Shown here in pieces: positions 12,625 through 24,544 of a DNA stretch of 64,000 nucleotides. The notes beneath the pieces are model-generated. The model did no database searches and was not told the origin of the DNA. It worked only from the letters and a program-made list of their open reading frames with translations. The stretch is from positions 37,865,001-37,929,000 of the forward strand of contig JAUMIR010000011.1 in NCBI GenBank assembly GCA_030847615.1, given 5' to 3'. Position numbers and translations under genes: made by a program. Source of the stretch: Gambelia wislizenii (lineage: Eukaryota > Chordata > Lepidosauria > Squamata > Crotaphytidae). Within the stretch, counting starts at the first letter, position 1; the number at the start of each line of letters is the position of its first letter.

Positions 12625-12855
12625 TACACCGAGGGGTGTGTGTGTGCCTTGAAGATGCCTGTTAACTTGTGGCAACCCCATGAATTTCAGAGGGTTTCCT
12701 TAGGCAAGCAGTACTCAGAGGTGGTTTTGTCAGTTCCTTCCTCTGAAATACAGCCTACAGCACCTGGGATTCGTTGGCGGTCTCCCATCCAAGTACTAAC
12801 CCCATCTGACCCTGCTTAGCTTCCTAGATCAGACAGGATCTGGTGCCTTCACTGG
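12625..12855 (-). repeat. 5S-rRNA-derived SINE
   Basis: On the minus strand GATCCTGTCTGATCTAGGAAG, GCTAAGCAGGGTCAG, TTAGTACTTGGATGGGAGACC and GGTGCTGTAGGCTG follow 5S rRNA order, including its internal promoter. A non-5S body and tail (CTTCAAGGCACACACACACC) follow, shared with the tRNA-headed SINEs in this window. Confidence 0.8.
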
Positions 12856-12861
12856 GCAGCA

Positions 12862-14955
12862 CCCTGTCAGCAGTATAGATAGGCATCTACAAATCAGGAA
12901 AGAAATCTCACTTGGAGGCCAGTCATTAAACACCATGGGGAAAAGATCCCTTCTCCCCCTTTGCATCTCAGGGCTCTGTTTATTCACCTGCACCTTTGAG
13001 GTATTTTAAAGCCATCTGCACAATTCCCTGAAGTGTGTACAGGAGCTAATCTCAAAGCGTGGTGCTAATGAGGTCTGCTTTCAAGCCGGCTGTGCAACAA
13101 GGAACCTCAGAAATGGAGCGCCAAAAGAAAAGATCTGAAACACCTTCGTTCTTCTCATTAGGAAGCCGAGTATCCTTCAGAGAGGGAAAGGAGCCTTTCA
13201 TCAGGCAAGTCATTAAAAGAAAAACCCAGGCAGAAGCCACACTGAGCAATGCTTCACGCAGACAGACACCTGGTTCCTATTCAGGCTGGATGGAACGGAG
13301 CACCGTCCCCCCTGTGCTGTTCTTGGTGGTGTGTTTTTTTAAAAGCTGTGGTTTTCATTTTTGTGGTTTTGTGAGAACTGCGCCTGGGGCTTCTGCCCTC
13401 CAGATGCACAGAAGTATTCTCAACCCATTTCTGAGCAACGATAAGAGGAACATAAACATGCTGGCAGGGACAGAGAAGAGCTCAAGGGAACCAGATATGG
13501 GGGAAAGTCCTCCTCAGCTGTTTGCCAGGGCCACTGCCCAATTTATCTCTGGCACTTCAGCATGGAGGTGCTATGGGGGAGAAAGACGTACGCCATCACG
13601 GCCCAGCCAGGCCGGGTATGGGACAGGGCTAGGCTTGCCAGTTCAGGATCATCTTAGGCTCTGAGATTCCCAGGCCAAAACCTGGGAGCTAGGGATCTCC
13701 CCTGGGGATGTCATTAAGCATTATGCATTAAGTGCCAACCACAGTTGCTCACAGTTTGTCATTTAAACAAGTTGTAGCAAGCTGCAGCTCAACTAACTGG
13801 GCTAGAGATTTGTATACAGCCCTTTCCTCTTGCCCGGAGTTGAGCCCAACAAAACTGGAGAATTTGCACCCTTGTCTGCCACCTGGAACTGATCTACGCA
13901 AACTTGAGGCTTCAGATCTGGCCACCCTAAAAAGAGCTCCTGTAACTAATCCTTAAGAGAGCATGGAGCAGGATCATGTCCCAGAATGCTCCATCAATCA
14001 GGGCAAAGGTACCTGTCACTCCTCACCTTCCTGGCTGCAGCTGAAAGTTGGGGTTTGGAAGACGAGGGGGGGGTAGTTCCCTTTTTTCCTGCTCTATGAT
14101 CTATTAAGGATTAAAGTTACAGGAGCCCTGTCCCATATCCAACCTGGCAACCCCACACTCTGCTGATACTCTGGTTCTTGGGTGCCAACAGGGTTGCTTC
14201 GGCATGTGGCTGTGGCTACAGAGCCTCTTCCCCTACTTGCCCTGTGTCTCCTCTGCCTTTCTGCCACAACAGCCATTTATACAAAACAAAGGTGCCTGCC
14301 TGCAATAGGGAGAGAGAGAACCCATGCAGAGCAATGCTACATGGAGAGATGGGAGTCCTTCCCGTCCTTCTCTAACCTCAAGGACACAGGAGTTTTGAGA
14401 TGGCGCTGGTTACAATGGGAGGAAGAGACACAAGCTGGGATCCCCCAAGGCTAGCTCGGCCAGGCCCCTTTCAGCCTCAGCCAGCCCTCCCACAGTGCCA
14501 CTTCCCATCCTATTCTGCAGGCCCATCCTGTTCCCAGTGAACCGGAAAGCTGGGCAGGCCCTTCAAAACTGCACACACCTAAGGCACATGAATGCCACCA
14601 CTGCCCCTGGTGATTAGTGGGCGATTAGAGTCTGCTGGCAAATTTGGGAAGATGTTCAGGCTCCAGGATCTTATGGGAACATAGAAAGAGGCCCACTGCT
14701 GGAGTAGACCAAAGGCAAACCTTTAGCCCAAAATGGCTCCCCACGGTAGCCAGCCAAGCCCAACTGGAGGGCATGAGAGCAAGGGCATCCTCTGCTCCAC
14801 CTTCCCCAGCAGCGAGTACTGAGAGGCACACCTGTACTTCAGATAAGGGACAATTCCTCTCCGATTAGAGGGAAAGTAACTTTTGTTGCCCTTCCTACAT
14901 TAAAACTGCACCTAGAAGGTAGTGTTTTAATCCACTGATTTGAGTTCTAGTCTCT
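12862..14955. other. No gene recognised
   Basis: One open frame of 201 codons (13059-13664, plus strand) shows no domain and no conserved motif. Segments near 13620-13700 and 14095-14150 (both with the CAACCTGGCAACCCC / GGCTTGCCAG motif in opposite orientation) look like parts of an old interspersed repeat. Confidence 0.4.
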
Positions 14956-14959
14956 GAAG

Positions 14960-15228
14960 GTGCTGCTCCAGAGCCTAGAACATGAACCAAAGGGTTCAGA
15001 TTACAAGAAAAGAGATAACACCTAAACATTAGGAAGAACTTGTTGCCCGTGAGAGCTGTTAGACAGTGGAATAGATTGCCTGTGAGAGTGGCAGACTCTT
15101 TATCTGCGGAAGCCTTCAAACAGAGGTTGGCTGGGCATCTCTCACAGGTCCTGTAGCTGTGTATTCCTGCACATCAGAGGGTTGGACTAGATGACCCTTG
15201 TGGTCCCTTCCAACTCTACAAGCTACGT
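14960..15228 (+). mobile_element. CR1 LINE 3' fragment
   Basis: TGCTGCTCCAGAGCCTAGAACATG, AACATTAGGAAGAACTTG and GGTTGGACTAGATGACCCTTG are the standard CR1 3' blocks. Confidence 0.85.
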
Positions 15229-15265
15229 TCCTAACAGGAAGTTAGTTGCACAGAGGGACTAGAGA

Positions 15266-15353
15266 GCCGAACTTAGAAAAGCTGCTTTTGGTTCTGGCGA
15301 GGGAGTTCTGGGACATGTAGTCCCTCTCCAAAAGCAGCTTTCCCAAGTTCGGC
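15266..15353. repeat. 88-bp hairpin palindrome
   Basis: Arms 15266-15291 and 15328-15353 (GCCGAACTT to CTTTTGG) pair at 24 of 26 positions. An inner stem GAGGGA/TCCCTC extends it. Confidence 0.8.
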
Positions 15354-15354
15354 A

Positions 15355-16575
15355 GAAACGGCAGGCACTGCTTTCCTCTGTTGGGACGCTGAGATGCCTC
15401 TCACGGGATTTTGCCAAACAAGCGAAAACAAGTGATACAGTCAGAAATGCCAGATGGTGCCAAAGGGCTTGTCCTGGACAGACCTCAACCGTGCCCATTT
15501 CCCTCCTCGCCCTCTCTCCCCATACCCTGCCGGCTGCCACCTCTTTTGTTCACCAGCTGCTAAAGCTGAAGGTTGGGCATGGAATTTCCCCGTGCTGGCA
15601 GACATATAATGAGGGGGGAAACACAGACAGAATTGCAAAATAAGCAGAAAGGTTACAAGGGCTGGCGGAGAGGGGGCACCACCACACCCTGGAACAGTGA
15701 GCGAGACCCCCCTCTTAATCCACCTGTCCTGGGACGGGATGGCGTCCATCTTCCTTCATCTTTCCTACAGACCTCTCTCAGGAAGACTCTAATCTGGTGA
15801 TTCTCAGCTAATAGCATGTCCCCCACCCACCCCAAAAAGAAAGGCTATCCAAACGTCAGGAGATGCACATGCAGATTTTTTTAAAATCAACAATATAACT
15901 TTTATAAATCTGGAAAACAGGAGAATCATACTTACTGTTTTCTTACCATATGGCTTATTGCATCATCCTATAGGTTGCGTGTCAGTGTTTCTATTGTCTT
16001 TATCTTTTTACAAATCTCAGCGTGACACCATAGTGTTGAGTTCATTGTGTGCAGATGGGGACATTGTGGGGGCCCCCTTGAAATCCCCCACACTAAATCT
16101 GCCCCCTCCCCTGGCACCAAAAGGCTAAAATTTGTGCCTAATTGTGTGATTTCAGATTTTGAAGGAGACCCAGGCATTGAGAGTTGCTGGGGTTTTTTTT
16201 TAATCAAAGGAGGGCATGGTTGTTAATTTTTAAGGTTGAGAAATACTGCTCGAGTCAGTGTGAGGAATGTTACCCATATACTGTTGCATTTTGGAAATTT
16301 AAAACATTTAAAATTTAAAAGCAAGACAGGTATACTTGAAGAAAGAATAAACACACAGTCGAGGCACTGGTGGTGTCAACATTTTGTACATTAGCATTTT
16401 GGAAGACTTTATGCAGAAGACAAGCAGGTTGTTGGTAGTTAGGAGAATTGGTTGCCTATCTCACCAGAAATCAAGTTAGTTAAGAGTAAGAGAGAGATGA
16501 TGAGAACACAGAAACAAAAATCTTGGGGTTTGGGGAGGGAGTTTGGATTTGCTGTCCGTCCTCATGAATCTGTTA
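15355..16575. other. No gene seen
   Basis: No recognisable exon. Partly AT-rich from 15860 to 16340 with several homopolymer runs. Confidence 0.45.
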
Positions 16576-16576
16576 T

Positions 16577-16786
16577 GGCAAGGCTACTCAAAGTGTTGGT
16601 CCCTGGACTGGCACGGGTCCCCAAGCCATTAGCTGCTGGTTCATGGTTGAGTTTCCAGGAAATAATTTTCTTTTAAAAACAATGGTAGCCAAGGCGCACA
16701 GATATGGCCCCCTGCACACTGGGGGGGGGGGAATAATTGCTGCCCCCCACATCGGATGGCCTGAGAAGCACTGCATTAAGGGGATG
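16577..16786. mobile_element. hAT-type nonautonomous repeat (copy A)
   Basis: Begins GCAAGGCTACTCAAAGTGTTGG and ends GGCCTGAGAAGCACTGCATT, whose complement is a matching CAGTGCTTCTCA terminal repeat. Related sequence at 39107-39305. Confidence 0.6.
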
Positions 16787-17380
16787 GATCACTTAATAGG
16801 ATGGCACTTGTTTTCAGTTCAGGGATTCTGTATTGCCAAAAGCCTGGTTACAACAACACTTTTTGCAACCAGTCGCTTGCAGGAATAGGAGGTAAAACAC
16901 GGACTGACCTCTTGCAGGGCACCTTTCCAGGCAACAGTGCCTCGGTCACCCCTGTCTTGCCTGTCCCTGCAGGGAGGGGGGCCCCAATGTTATTTAAATT
17001 GAGAAAAGCAATTGGGAGCAAGAGGAGCACAGCCACCAGGAGGGGATGGGGGAGAAAGATGCCACCCTCCTTGCCACATACACAGAGCAAAGGTGCCACC
17101 TGGCAGGTAGGTAGGCGGGCAGGTAAGGTTTGCCAAACAGGGTCATTCTTTTTCCAGCTCAGTGCTAAAGGCCCTGCAGCCGCAGGGGGGCCATCATTGT
17201 GGGGGCCGTCCTAACCCTCCTCTTGCAGAAACATTATTAGAAATAATCTGAATATCCTGTACTGTGAATAGGTCAGGTTAGGTTACATTGACCTGAGATA
17301 AACATATGGGGGCCCCAAAATAAAGCATTGCAGGGGGACCCCAAATTCCTTAAACCGGTCCTGTTCCAGCTCTGATTTCC

Positions 17381-17381
17381 T

Positions 17382-17412
<31 letters not shown>
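17381..17412. repeat. (TG)n microsatellite
   Basis: About fifteen alternating TG units with one C interruption. Confidence 0.9.
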
Positions 17413-17423
17413 GTGGAAGGGAG

Positions 17424-17600
17424 GGAATCAGAATCTTAGAGTTGGAAGAGGCCCCCAAAGGCCATCTAGTCCAACCCCATTCTTCCCTGCAGAAAGGCAC
17501 AATCAAAGCATTCCCGAGGGAAGGCCATCCAGTCTCTGTTTAAAAACCTCCAAAGAAGGAGACTCCACCACACTCCCAGGCAGAACGTGAAGCAAACGAA
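17424..17600 (-). mobile_element. CR1 LINE 3' fragment
   Basis: AATCTTAGAGTTGGAAGAGG, CCATCTAGTCCAACCCCATT and TCCAAAGAAGGAGACTCCAC in CR1 order. It borders the 17.7-kb CpG island. Confidence 0.85.
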
Positions 17601-17689
17601 GCGGGAGGGCAATCACCTCCTCCCAGGTAGAGGTTACCTGTGACAGGTGAGCTGGCGGAGCATCGTGTGCCAGTTGCCAGGATCGGGTT

Positions 17690-18260
17690 TTGTGCCTCTG
17701 TGCATGGGCAGATCCCCTCCCATGCCCACTCGGGTGAGGTGGGCCCCACACATTGCAAGGGGAGGAACGCCGCTCCACCTGTTGAACCTCTGCCTGTGGT
17801 AGCCCCAGCCACGAGGCGAGCGGGCAGAAGGGGCTGATGCAACACGGCTGGCCGAAGAGAGGCACCGCAGGGGGAAAGGAAAGGAAAGGGAGGATGGAGA
17901 CCCAGCCTTGCCCCCCTCTTGATGGCCCCCCGCCCCAGTGCGCCCCAATTCCCAAGCCCCCGACCTCCCCCAGCCGCTTCCCTCCGAGCCCCGATTCCCC
18001 CCTTACCCGCAGCAATGCTGGCAGCGAAGGGAAGCGAAAGGAAGGCGAGCGCGGGCGGCGCAGCATTTGAACCCGCCTCCCGGGGAGGAGGAGGAGGAGG
18101 AGGAAGAGGAGGGAGGGGCGGGCGAAGGAGGGAGGGAGGCTCCTCCTGTTGCCAAATGACCCCTCTTCCCTCCCCACTCCCGGCTCCTGGCACCTTGACA
18201 CCGTGTGAACGCAGCAATCCCGTGCAAAAACCCGACGCGTGTCCCCAACGAGTCGGCGGC
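17690..18260. promoter_or_regulatory. CpG island, owner unknown
   Basis: CpG-rich, GC-rich stretch bounded on both sides by CR1 fragments, containing a GGA/GAG microsatellite near 18083-18112. Open frames on both strands (for example a plus-strand ATG at 18015) are short, proline- or glycine-rich and not recognised. It probably marks a transcription start. No exon that could belong to it was found in the window, so its gene may run off to the left on the minus strand or be noncoding. Confidence 0.55.
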
Positions 18261-18357
18261 TCCCCAGGCTGGTTGGGCTCTGCCTCTTGCCAGCCTTGCT
18301 GCTTTCCTCCAGAGCTTGGGGGAATTCCTTCTTTGCCCTTTGGACTACAGCTCCCAC

Positions 18358-19030
18358 CATCCTAGAGTTGGAAGGGACCCCCAAGGGCCATCTAGTCCAA
18401 CCCCATTCTTCCCTGCAGGAAGGCACAATCAAAGCATTCCCAATGACAGATGGCCATCCAGCCTCTGTTTAAAAAATCTCCAAAGAAGGAGACTCCAATA
18501 CACTCGAAGGCAATGCATCCCACTGCCTAACAGATCTTAACATCAGGACGTTCTTCCTCATGTTTAAGTGGGGTCTCTTTTCATAGAATCATAGAGTTAG
18601 AAGAGACCCCAAAGGGCCATCTAGTCCAACCCCCTGCACTTAAGGAATACACAATCCAAGCACTCCAGGCAGATTGGGGTATCCAATCCAAGCACTAAAA
18701 ACGGATCTGTTTTGGCAGGCCTTTCCTGATTAGATCCCGGCCTCAGGAGCTGCGTCTCCTGGCCTTTTTTAGTCTTGTTTGTATTTCTTTTTAATGTGAT
18801 TTTAGTTAGGTGGTTTTAATTTTATACTGTTTAATGTCTTTTTATGGGGGAGGGTGGTGCTTTTAGTTGGCACTGTAATATTTTAATTGTTGGAAGCCGC
18901 CCCGATTGTTTTTAGCAGAGGGACAGGGTAATAATAATAATAATAATTAGCATCCCTGACAGATGGCCATCCAGCCTCTGTTTAAAAACCTCCAGAGATG
19001 GAGACTCCACCACACTGCCCAACAGATCTT
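18358..19030 (-). mobile_element. Two CR1 3' fragments, the second split by another LINE
   Basis: A first CR1 3' end runs 18358-18570. A second starts at 18583 (TCATAGAATCATAGAGTTAG), stops at about 18690 and resumes at about 18950 with GCATCCCTGACAGATGGCC. Between them sits the plus-strand LINE tail of 18692-18955. Confidence 0.8.
18692..18955 (+). mobile_element. LINE 3' tail (L2-like) nested in CR1
   Basis: GGATCTGTTTTGGCAGGCC to TTGGAAGCCGCCCCGATTG and a closing (TAA)n run. Same family as 43440-43890. Confidence 0.75.
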
Positions 19031-20029
19031 ACTGTCACCCCAATGTTGTGGCCGCACAGGCCTGTGGAGGATGCTGGGAGCTGTTGTTCAAACAAAAGGA
19101 ATGAGAAAAAGTTCTCCCCAGTACACCTTATGGAGAAAGATTTTAAGAGAGAGAGAGAAAGAGAGAAAGAGAGAAAGGCCTGTTGGACAGTTTCCCCTAT
19201 AGAAAGATTCCTGTTGGACCGTGAAGACTAACTCATCCATTTCAGGATAAGATTTCGGGTATCAGCGTACAAGTACATTCCCCATAAAAAGGCAGGCTGA
19301 TAAGCCCAAGCACCTGTCAGCATGAACAGGCCACCCGTATCCCAGGCTGGGCATGGCAATCCAGGGCCAGATGTGGGGTTTGTGGGTTGAGAGCATTTTA
19401 AGGAGTGCTCCCGTAGGTAGATGGAGCGCCTGGTTGCCGCCTGTGGCCCCCAAGGGCGCCGCAAAATAAGCCTGTCCAGGCATCTCCTCTCCTGAGCAGC
19501 TACCCCGCAGGGGTGGCACACTCAGAAAAGGGCCTCCGCTGGGAATCCCATCCCTGGTAATTAGTGGGCGAGCCAGCCTTCATTAAGCTCTTCCCAAGGG
19601 CTATCCAGTTTACGAGCAAAGATAGGTAGAGCAGACGCAGCCCTGTGACTAACCAAGCCAGGACAGAGAGAGAGAGAGATTAGGTTAATGGGCTTTCAAG
19701 TAAAGGACTGCCAATTTTTAAAAAAGATCTGCCTTCTGTAATAGGAACTTGCCAGGTGGGCTTTTCTTTCGGATCACACTGGTCACTGGGTTGATTTCTG
19801 CATAGCTGGCGGTGGCGGTGGCTTCAAAGGCACCGGCGTACAGTCAGGGAACGTGTTTACATGGCACAGTTGTAGCTGTTTGATCGCTGTCGGTCATGGC
19901 TACAGCCTGCAGAATCCTGAAATTTGCAGTTTGGTAAGATATCTGAAGCTCCTTATCTCTCGCCTACAATCCCGTCTGACTTTAAAGGCCTTCCAGGAAA
20001 CAAGTTTTCTCAGTCCTAAATACCCCCAA
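19031..20029. other. No gene seen
   Basis: Contains a GA-rich microsatellite at 19148-19178 and short open frames only. Confidence 0.45.
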
Positions 20030-20105
20030 GGCACCAAATCTGTCTTATCTTGGAAGCAAAGCAGGGTGAGCCCTGGATTGTACTTAGATGGGAAACTGCC
20101 AACCT
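20030..20105 (+). repeat. 5S-rRNA-derived SINE head, truncated
   Basis: TCTTATCTTGGAAGCAAAGC, AGGGTGAGCCCTGGATTGTAC and TTAGATGGGAAACTGCC align with 5S rRNA. The body is cut off by the CR1 copy that starts at 20106. Confidence 0.7.
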
Positions 20106-20580
20106 AGAATCATAGAATCATAGAATTGCAGAGTTGGAAGAGACCACGAGGGCCATCCAGTCCAACCCCCTGCCACGCAGGAAATCACGATCAAAGCATC
20201 CCTGACAGATGGCCATCCAGCCTCTGTTAAAGACCTCCAAGGAAGGAGACCCCACCACGCTCCGAGGGAGTGCGTTCCACTGCCGAACAGCTCTTACTGT
20301 CAAAAAGTTCCTCCTCATGTTGAGGTGGAATCTCTGTTCCTGGAGCTTGCATCCATTGCTCCGTGTTCCAGTCTCTGGAGCAGCAGAAAACAAGCCTGCT
20401 CCATCCTCAGCGTGACATCCCTTCAAATACTTAAACAGGGCTATCATACCTAAACCAGGTGCTGTCGGCTCTATTTCATAGAATCATAGAATTGTAGAGT
20501 TGGAAGAGACCATGAAGGCCATCCAGTCCAACCCCATTCTGCCACGCAGGAAATCACGATCAAAGCATTCCTGAGAGGAA
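20106..20580 (-). mobile_element. Two tandem CR1 LINE 3' fragments
   Basis: Two successive 3' ends, beginning at about 20106 and 20478, each with the ATAGAATCATAGAATTG motif and CCATCCAGTCCAACCCC. Confidence 0.85.
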
Positions 20581-20639
20581 TGCTCAAAGGAAGGAACTGG
20601 CAAAACTATCCCCGAGGATTCCTTGCCTAAGAAAATGCT

Positions 20640-21142
20640 GTGAAATTCATGGAGTCGCCTCCAAGGTACCTTTGGTGAAGGTAGAAGAAAAGGCCTTCTT
20701 TGTGTTTGCTCCCAAGCTGTGGAACTCCCTCCCACAGGAAGTTAGGTTCGCCCATTATCTGCTCCCCTTTGGATGGCAGGCAAAGAAAGACAGGCATTTA
20801 GGTGTTAACTGGCTGCTGCAGAAAGATCTTTTAGCTTTGTACCTTTTGTGTTGTACATTTTCCCTCTATTTTTGTTACTTTTTATAAATGTTTTTAAATT
20901 GTTTTAATTTGGTGCTTGCTCTTCATAGGATAGCTTATTTGTTTCTGTTCCTTAATGCTGCAGTTTTTTTGATATTAATTTTATTTACTCCCCGCCTTTT
21001 CCCCAAGATTGCTAAAAACATACCAATACCAAATTCCTCATACAAACATCAACATTAAAATAGAATGTTACCATTTCTAGCTGTACTTAGTTTTAATTCA
21101 CATCATAAGCCACTTAGCACTCCACAGTGGGAGAAAGGCAGG
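20640..21142 (+). mobile_element. L2-like LINE 3' region
   Basis: AAAAGGCCTTCTTTGTGTTTGC, GCTGTGGAACTCCCTCCC and a tail ending GGGAGAAAGGCAGGATATAAT follow L2 ORF2 3' order. Confidence 0.7.
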
Positions 21143-21144
21143 AT

Positions 21145-22778
21145 ATAATATATAGTGGGGTATTTAGAATTCTCTGCAGGGAAGTAATCATCATCATCAT
21201 CATCATCATCATCAAAGTCCCTCACCAAGCAAGAAATGGTGGGTTTCCTGCAGGATGGATGCATGGCAATTAAAGTGGTATCAAACTGGTCTAGGTGTGT
21301 AGTGCAGATATACAAACGTGTGTGTGAAACGGAAATTATTTGTATATTTATTGCACTTCTATGCCACCTTTCTCCCAGTGTGGGACCCAAGGTAATTCAC
21401 AAACAATAAAACATTATCTAGAAATATAGCAGTAAAATTAAAGCACAATTAAAAGATCACAGTTTTCAAAATCATGCGTTAAACCATACATCTAAAACCA
21501 TTTTTAAAACACACAGAAGTTAAAATGTGTCTCTCTGTGTGTGTGTGCATGCTCGCACACCTTCAAGTTGCCTGTTGGTTTATGGCAATCCCTTGACTTT
21601 CTATTAAAAAGTTTCTCTCCCCCCGCCCCAAATGAGAAGGCTGTCTGCAAGCAATTAGTTATTAAAAGCCTGTTTTGACAAGAAAGCGGGACCAAAGAAA
21701 GCCCCCCCCCCAAGCTCCTGTGGAAGAGAGTTCCAAAGTCTTGGAGCAGCCCATGTCCTCACCCAAGAGACCTGTGATGGTGATGAGATGGAGAGAAAGC
21801 CTTCCTTTCAGCTTTCTGCTTCTTCTCAGAAGACTCAACGGCGGTGGGTGGGTGATGTGCCTTTTGTGCCTAGACATAATAGACTCTCCCCTGCAAGCAG
21901 TGTTTTGTCTTGCTTCTCATTTGGCAGCTGCAGGCTCCAAGCACTGCATGTCCCAATGTGGAACTGCCTGCAAATGCAAATGCAACAAGCAAGGAAACTC
22001 TTCCACAAGGTACTGATAATACCAAACTACATTACCCAGGATGCTCTCCCCTGCTTCTGATGCAAACTCTCCACTGCTGTCATCAGCATCTTCCTGCCCA
22101 GCTGACAACCACCGGCCAGCCTTGCCACATCTCCCTTTTCGGTTCCTGGACTGCTGGCAATGTGGAGACAGGATGGGCCCCAAAAGGGCGAAGCATCCCA
22201 ACACAGCCATTCAGTGCTGCAAACAGTCAAGGAAGAGGCAAAACAAGATTCCTCCCACTCTATTCCTCCCCTCTTTTTATAAATCAGCCCTCCAGTCTCT
22301 TGTCTTGCACTGCTGTGTCTTCCTGAATCCACCCAGACTTTATAATTAATTATTTTGTCATTTGTGTCTAGTCCAATGGAAAGCTGCCCAGGGAACAGAA
22401 CCAGGGAATGTGTAAGCGTGCAAATGAGGAGTCCGGCTATGGAGCAATTTCTCCCCTAGGCTGGTTGAGACAGACATTTCCTTTAACTAGCTAAGGGTGT
22501 AAGTTCTCCTAAGCCCTTCCACAGTATGCAATTATTAATGCTATTATTCCATTTTAATGTGAAAATGTGGTTAGGTTTACCAAATATCTGTTAGTCTCCT
22601 CACTTCCACATCAAAAAAATTGGGAATTGTGGTCTCTCATTCAGTCTATATATGGGACAGGCTTTCCAATCCACAAATAAGTGGCATCCTTTGTAACAGG
22701 AAACACCCCCATTCCCTTCCAAAACATACAAAGTGGCAGCCATCTTGCCCCTGGGCTCCAAACTACATGCCCATTTTG
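21145..22778. other. No gene seen
   Basis: Contains an (ATC)n run at 21187-21214 and a GT-rich stretch near 21533-21547. No recognisable exon. Confidence 0.45.
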
Positions 22779-23008
22779 TTGCTGTGTGCCTTCAAGTGGT
22801 TTCTAGCTTAGAGCAACCCTTAGGAAAACCCCTCATGGGGTATTCTTGGCAAAATTTGCCAAGAGAGGGTTTGCCATTGGCCTCTTCTGAGGCTGAGAAA
22901 GTGTGACACACCCAAGGTCACTCAGTGGGTGTTCATGGCCAAATGGGAATTCAAACCTTGGTCTTGAGTCGTAGTCCAGTGCTCAAACCACTATGCCACG
23001 CTGGCTCA
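22779..23008 (-). repeat. tRNA-derived SINE, near complete
   Basis: Minus-strand head AGCCAGCGTGGCATAGTGG with A box near 22982-22993 and B box near 22947-22958, ending in the tail CTTGAAGGCACACAGCAAC. Confidence 0.8.
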
Positions 23009-23097
23009 TAGAAGCCAATAATATCAGAGGAGGTGGCCATTTGGATTCAGATATGGGGCAGAGGCAGAATTAAGATGAAGCAGAGTTTGGAAAGAAT

Positions 23098-23172
23098 CTT
23101 TTGGACTATAACTCCCCAAACTACACCTCCTCCAGACAGCATGGCAACTTGCCATGGAAGTTGTAGTCCAAA
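23098..23172. repeat. Palindromic MITE-like repeat (copy 5)
   Basis: TTTTGGACTATAACTCCCC pairs with GGAAGTTGTAGTCCAAAAAT across about 40 bases. Confidence 0.6.
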
Positions 23173-23819
23173 AATTGCCAACCTTTCCAGAGAAAATCCA
23201 GAGGGCACCGGCCTCTGAAGGAGGAATTTTGTTTGCACTGGTTTCCCAGCCATTAGTTCTACCTCACTGCAACTGTTTTACCTCATTAGTTCTACCTTGA
23301 TGCAATAAAAGCTGCCTTAAAGACAGGGCAGGGCAGGAAAAGTTGCACATCTATGGGGTGGAAATTAACAATGGAGGCATTTGGGGGCACCGCCTTCTGC
23401 CTCCCTCCATCTCTGACTGTGCAAAGGGAGGAGTTTCCTTCCTTAGAGGGAGCATCCAGAGGTTTCCGGTTTGGCTGAGATATTAATTGCTAGCATGAAA
23501 AAGAGAGAAAATTATGATGCAGGAATCTGGAAAGGGCAAATGGGATCCAGACCGTAGCCTTCGGGAGCCTCCTGCTGGCAGACATCTTCCATCTTTTTAA
23601 AAAACAAATACTTCTAATCTATAGGGAGCTCCAGCACAAAAACAATTAAACCACACTTTACTAGAAAAGTAAAATATTTTTCAGTTTAGATTTAACTGAC
23701 ATGGGGAGGCAGAAATGTATTTGCCCCACTGAAGGAACTTAATAGCTCAAAAGCTTAGTAGAATTAGGAACTGTGTCTTGCACCTAATGCACGGATTCAG
23801 AGAGATCATTGTTATGGTG

Positions 23820-24065
23820 AGTCCTCCCTTGGAGGCCTGTTGGGTGCCAACTTTGGTTTCTTTTAGGCACCAAGTTAAAATGTGGCTTTTTATTAAGGCC
23901 TTTGGGACCTAATCTTAATTTTTAACTATATGTGGTTTTACAGTTAAAGTATTTTTTGCTATTTTAAGTTAGTGGTCTGTTTAATATGCTTTTATCCTAC
24001 TTAAATTATTTCATTGTGTTTCTCTGGAATGGTTTTAAATTGTATTCCACCCTGAGCTCTCACCC
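23820..24065 (+). mobile_element. L2-like LINE 3' tail
   Basis: GGCACCAAGTTAAAATGTGGC, TTTATTAAGGCCTTTGGGACC and ATTCCACCCTGAGCTC follow L2 tail order. The terminal hairpin region is lost. Confidence 0.55.
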
Positions 24066-24544
24066 CAACCCCCATTGTAAGGTATTGTGCAATTTCCAGA
24101 GATGTTGGGCAATCCTATTTGGATTTGAAGGAGGGCAAATGTCTATACATAATTGGCTTTTGGGTTGTCTCAATGGCAAAAATACTCCTCACAAAATGAC
24201 AACCTGTCCTAATGGCAAGCCATGTTGTTTCACCATATTGTGAAGCAGAGGGGCCAAAAATGGCAAAAACTCCCAAGGGAAATGTGCACCCTCGACCATT
24301 AAGACAACTGTGCAAATTGTTGTGTGGTCTGGAGGGGAGAGAATGGACCTTCTGATTGGTCAGGGGTACGCAGGCATAATCCTGCACTTTACCCTTTTCT
24401 TTGACAGGATGGAAGGCGCAGCCATGGGGAGGGGGAAGAAGAGGAACCAGGGAAGGGAGGATTGGCTCCCTCCTCTCCGCTGCAAAGCTTATGAGGGCCA
24501 AAAAACAACATTAAGACAAACTGCAGCTGCTGCAAATTGACGTT

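Noticed and set aside
12742..12850. Possible 5S rRNA gene
   Set aside because: It is truncated, diverged and fused to a SINE body, so it is a 5S-derived SINE head.
13059..13664. Open frame of 201 codons on the plus strand
   Set aside because: No recognised motif, no splice sites tying it to other exons, and composition unlike the TEX11 and NCBP2L exons.
17503..18432. Open frame of 309 codons on the minus strand over the 17.7-kb CpG island
   Set aside because: It crosses CR1 sequence at both ends and shows no domain, so it is a chance frame.
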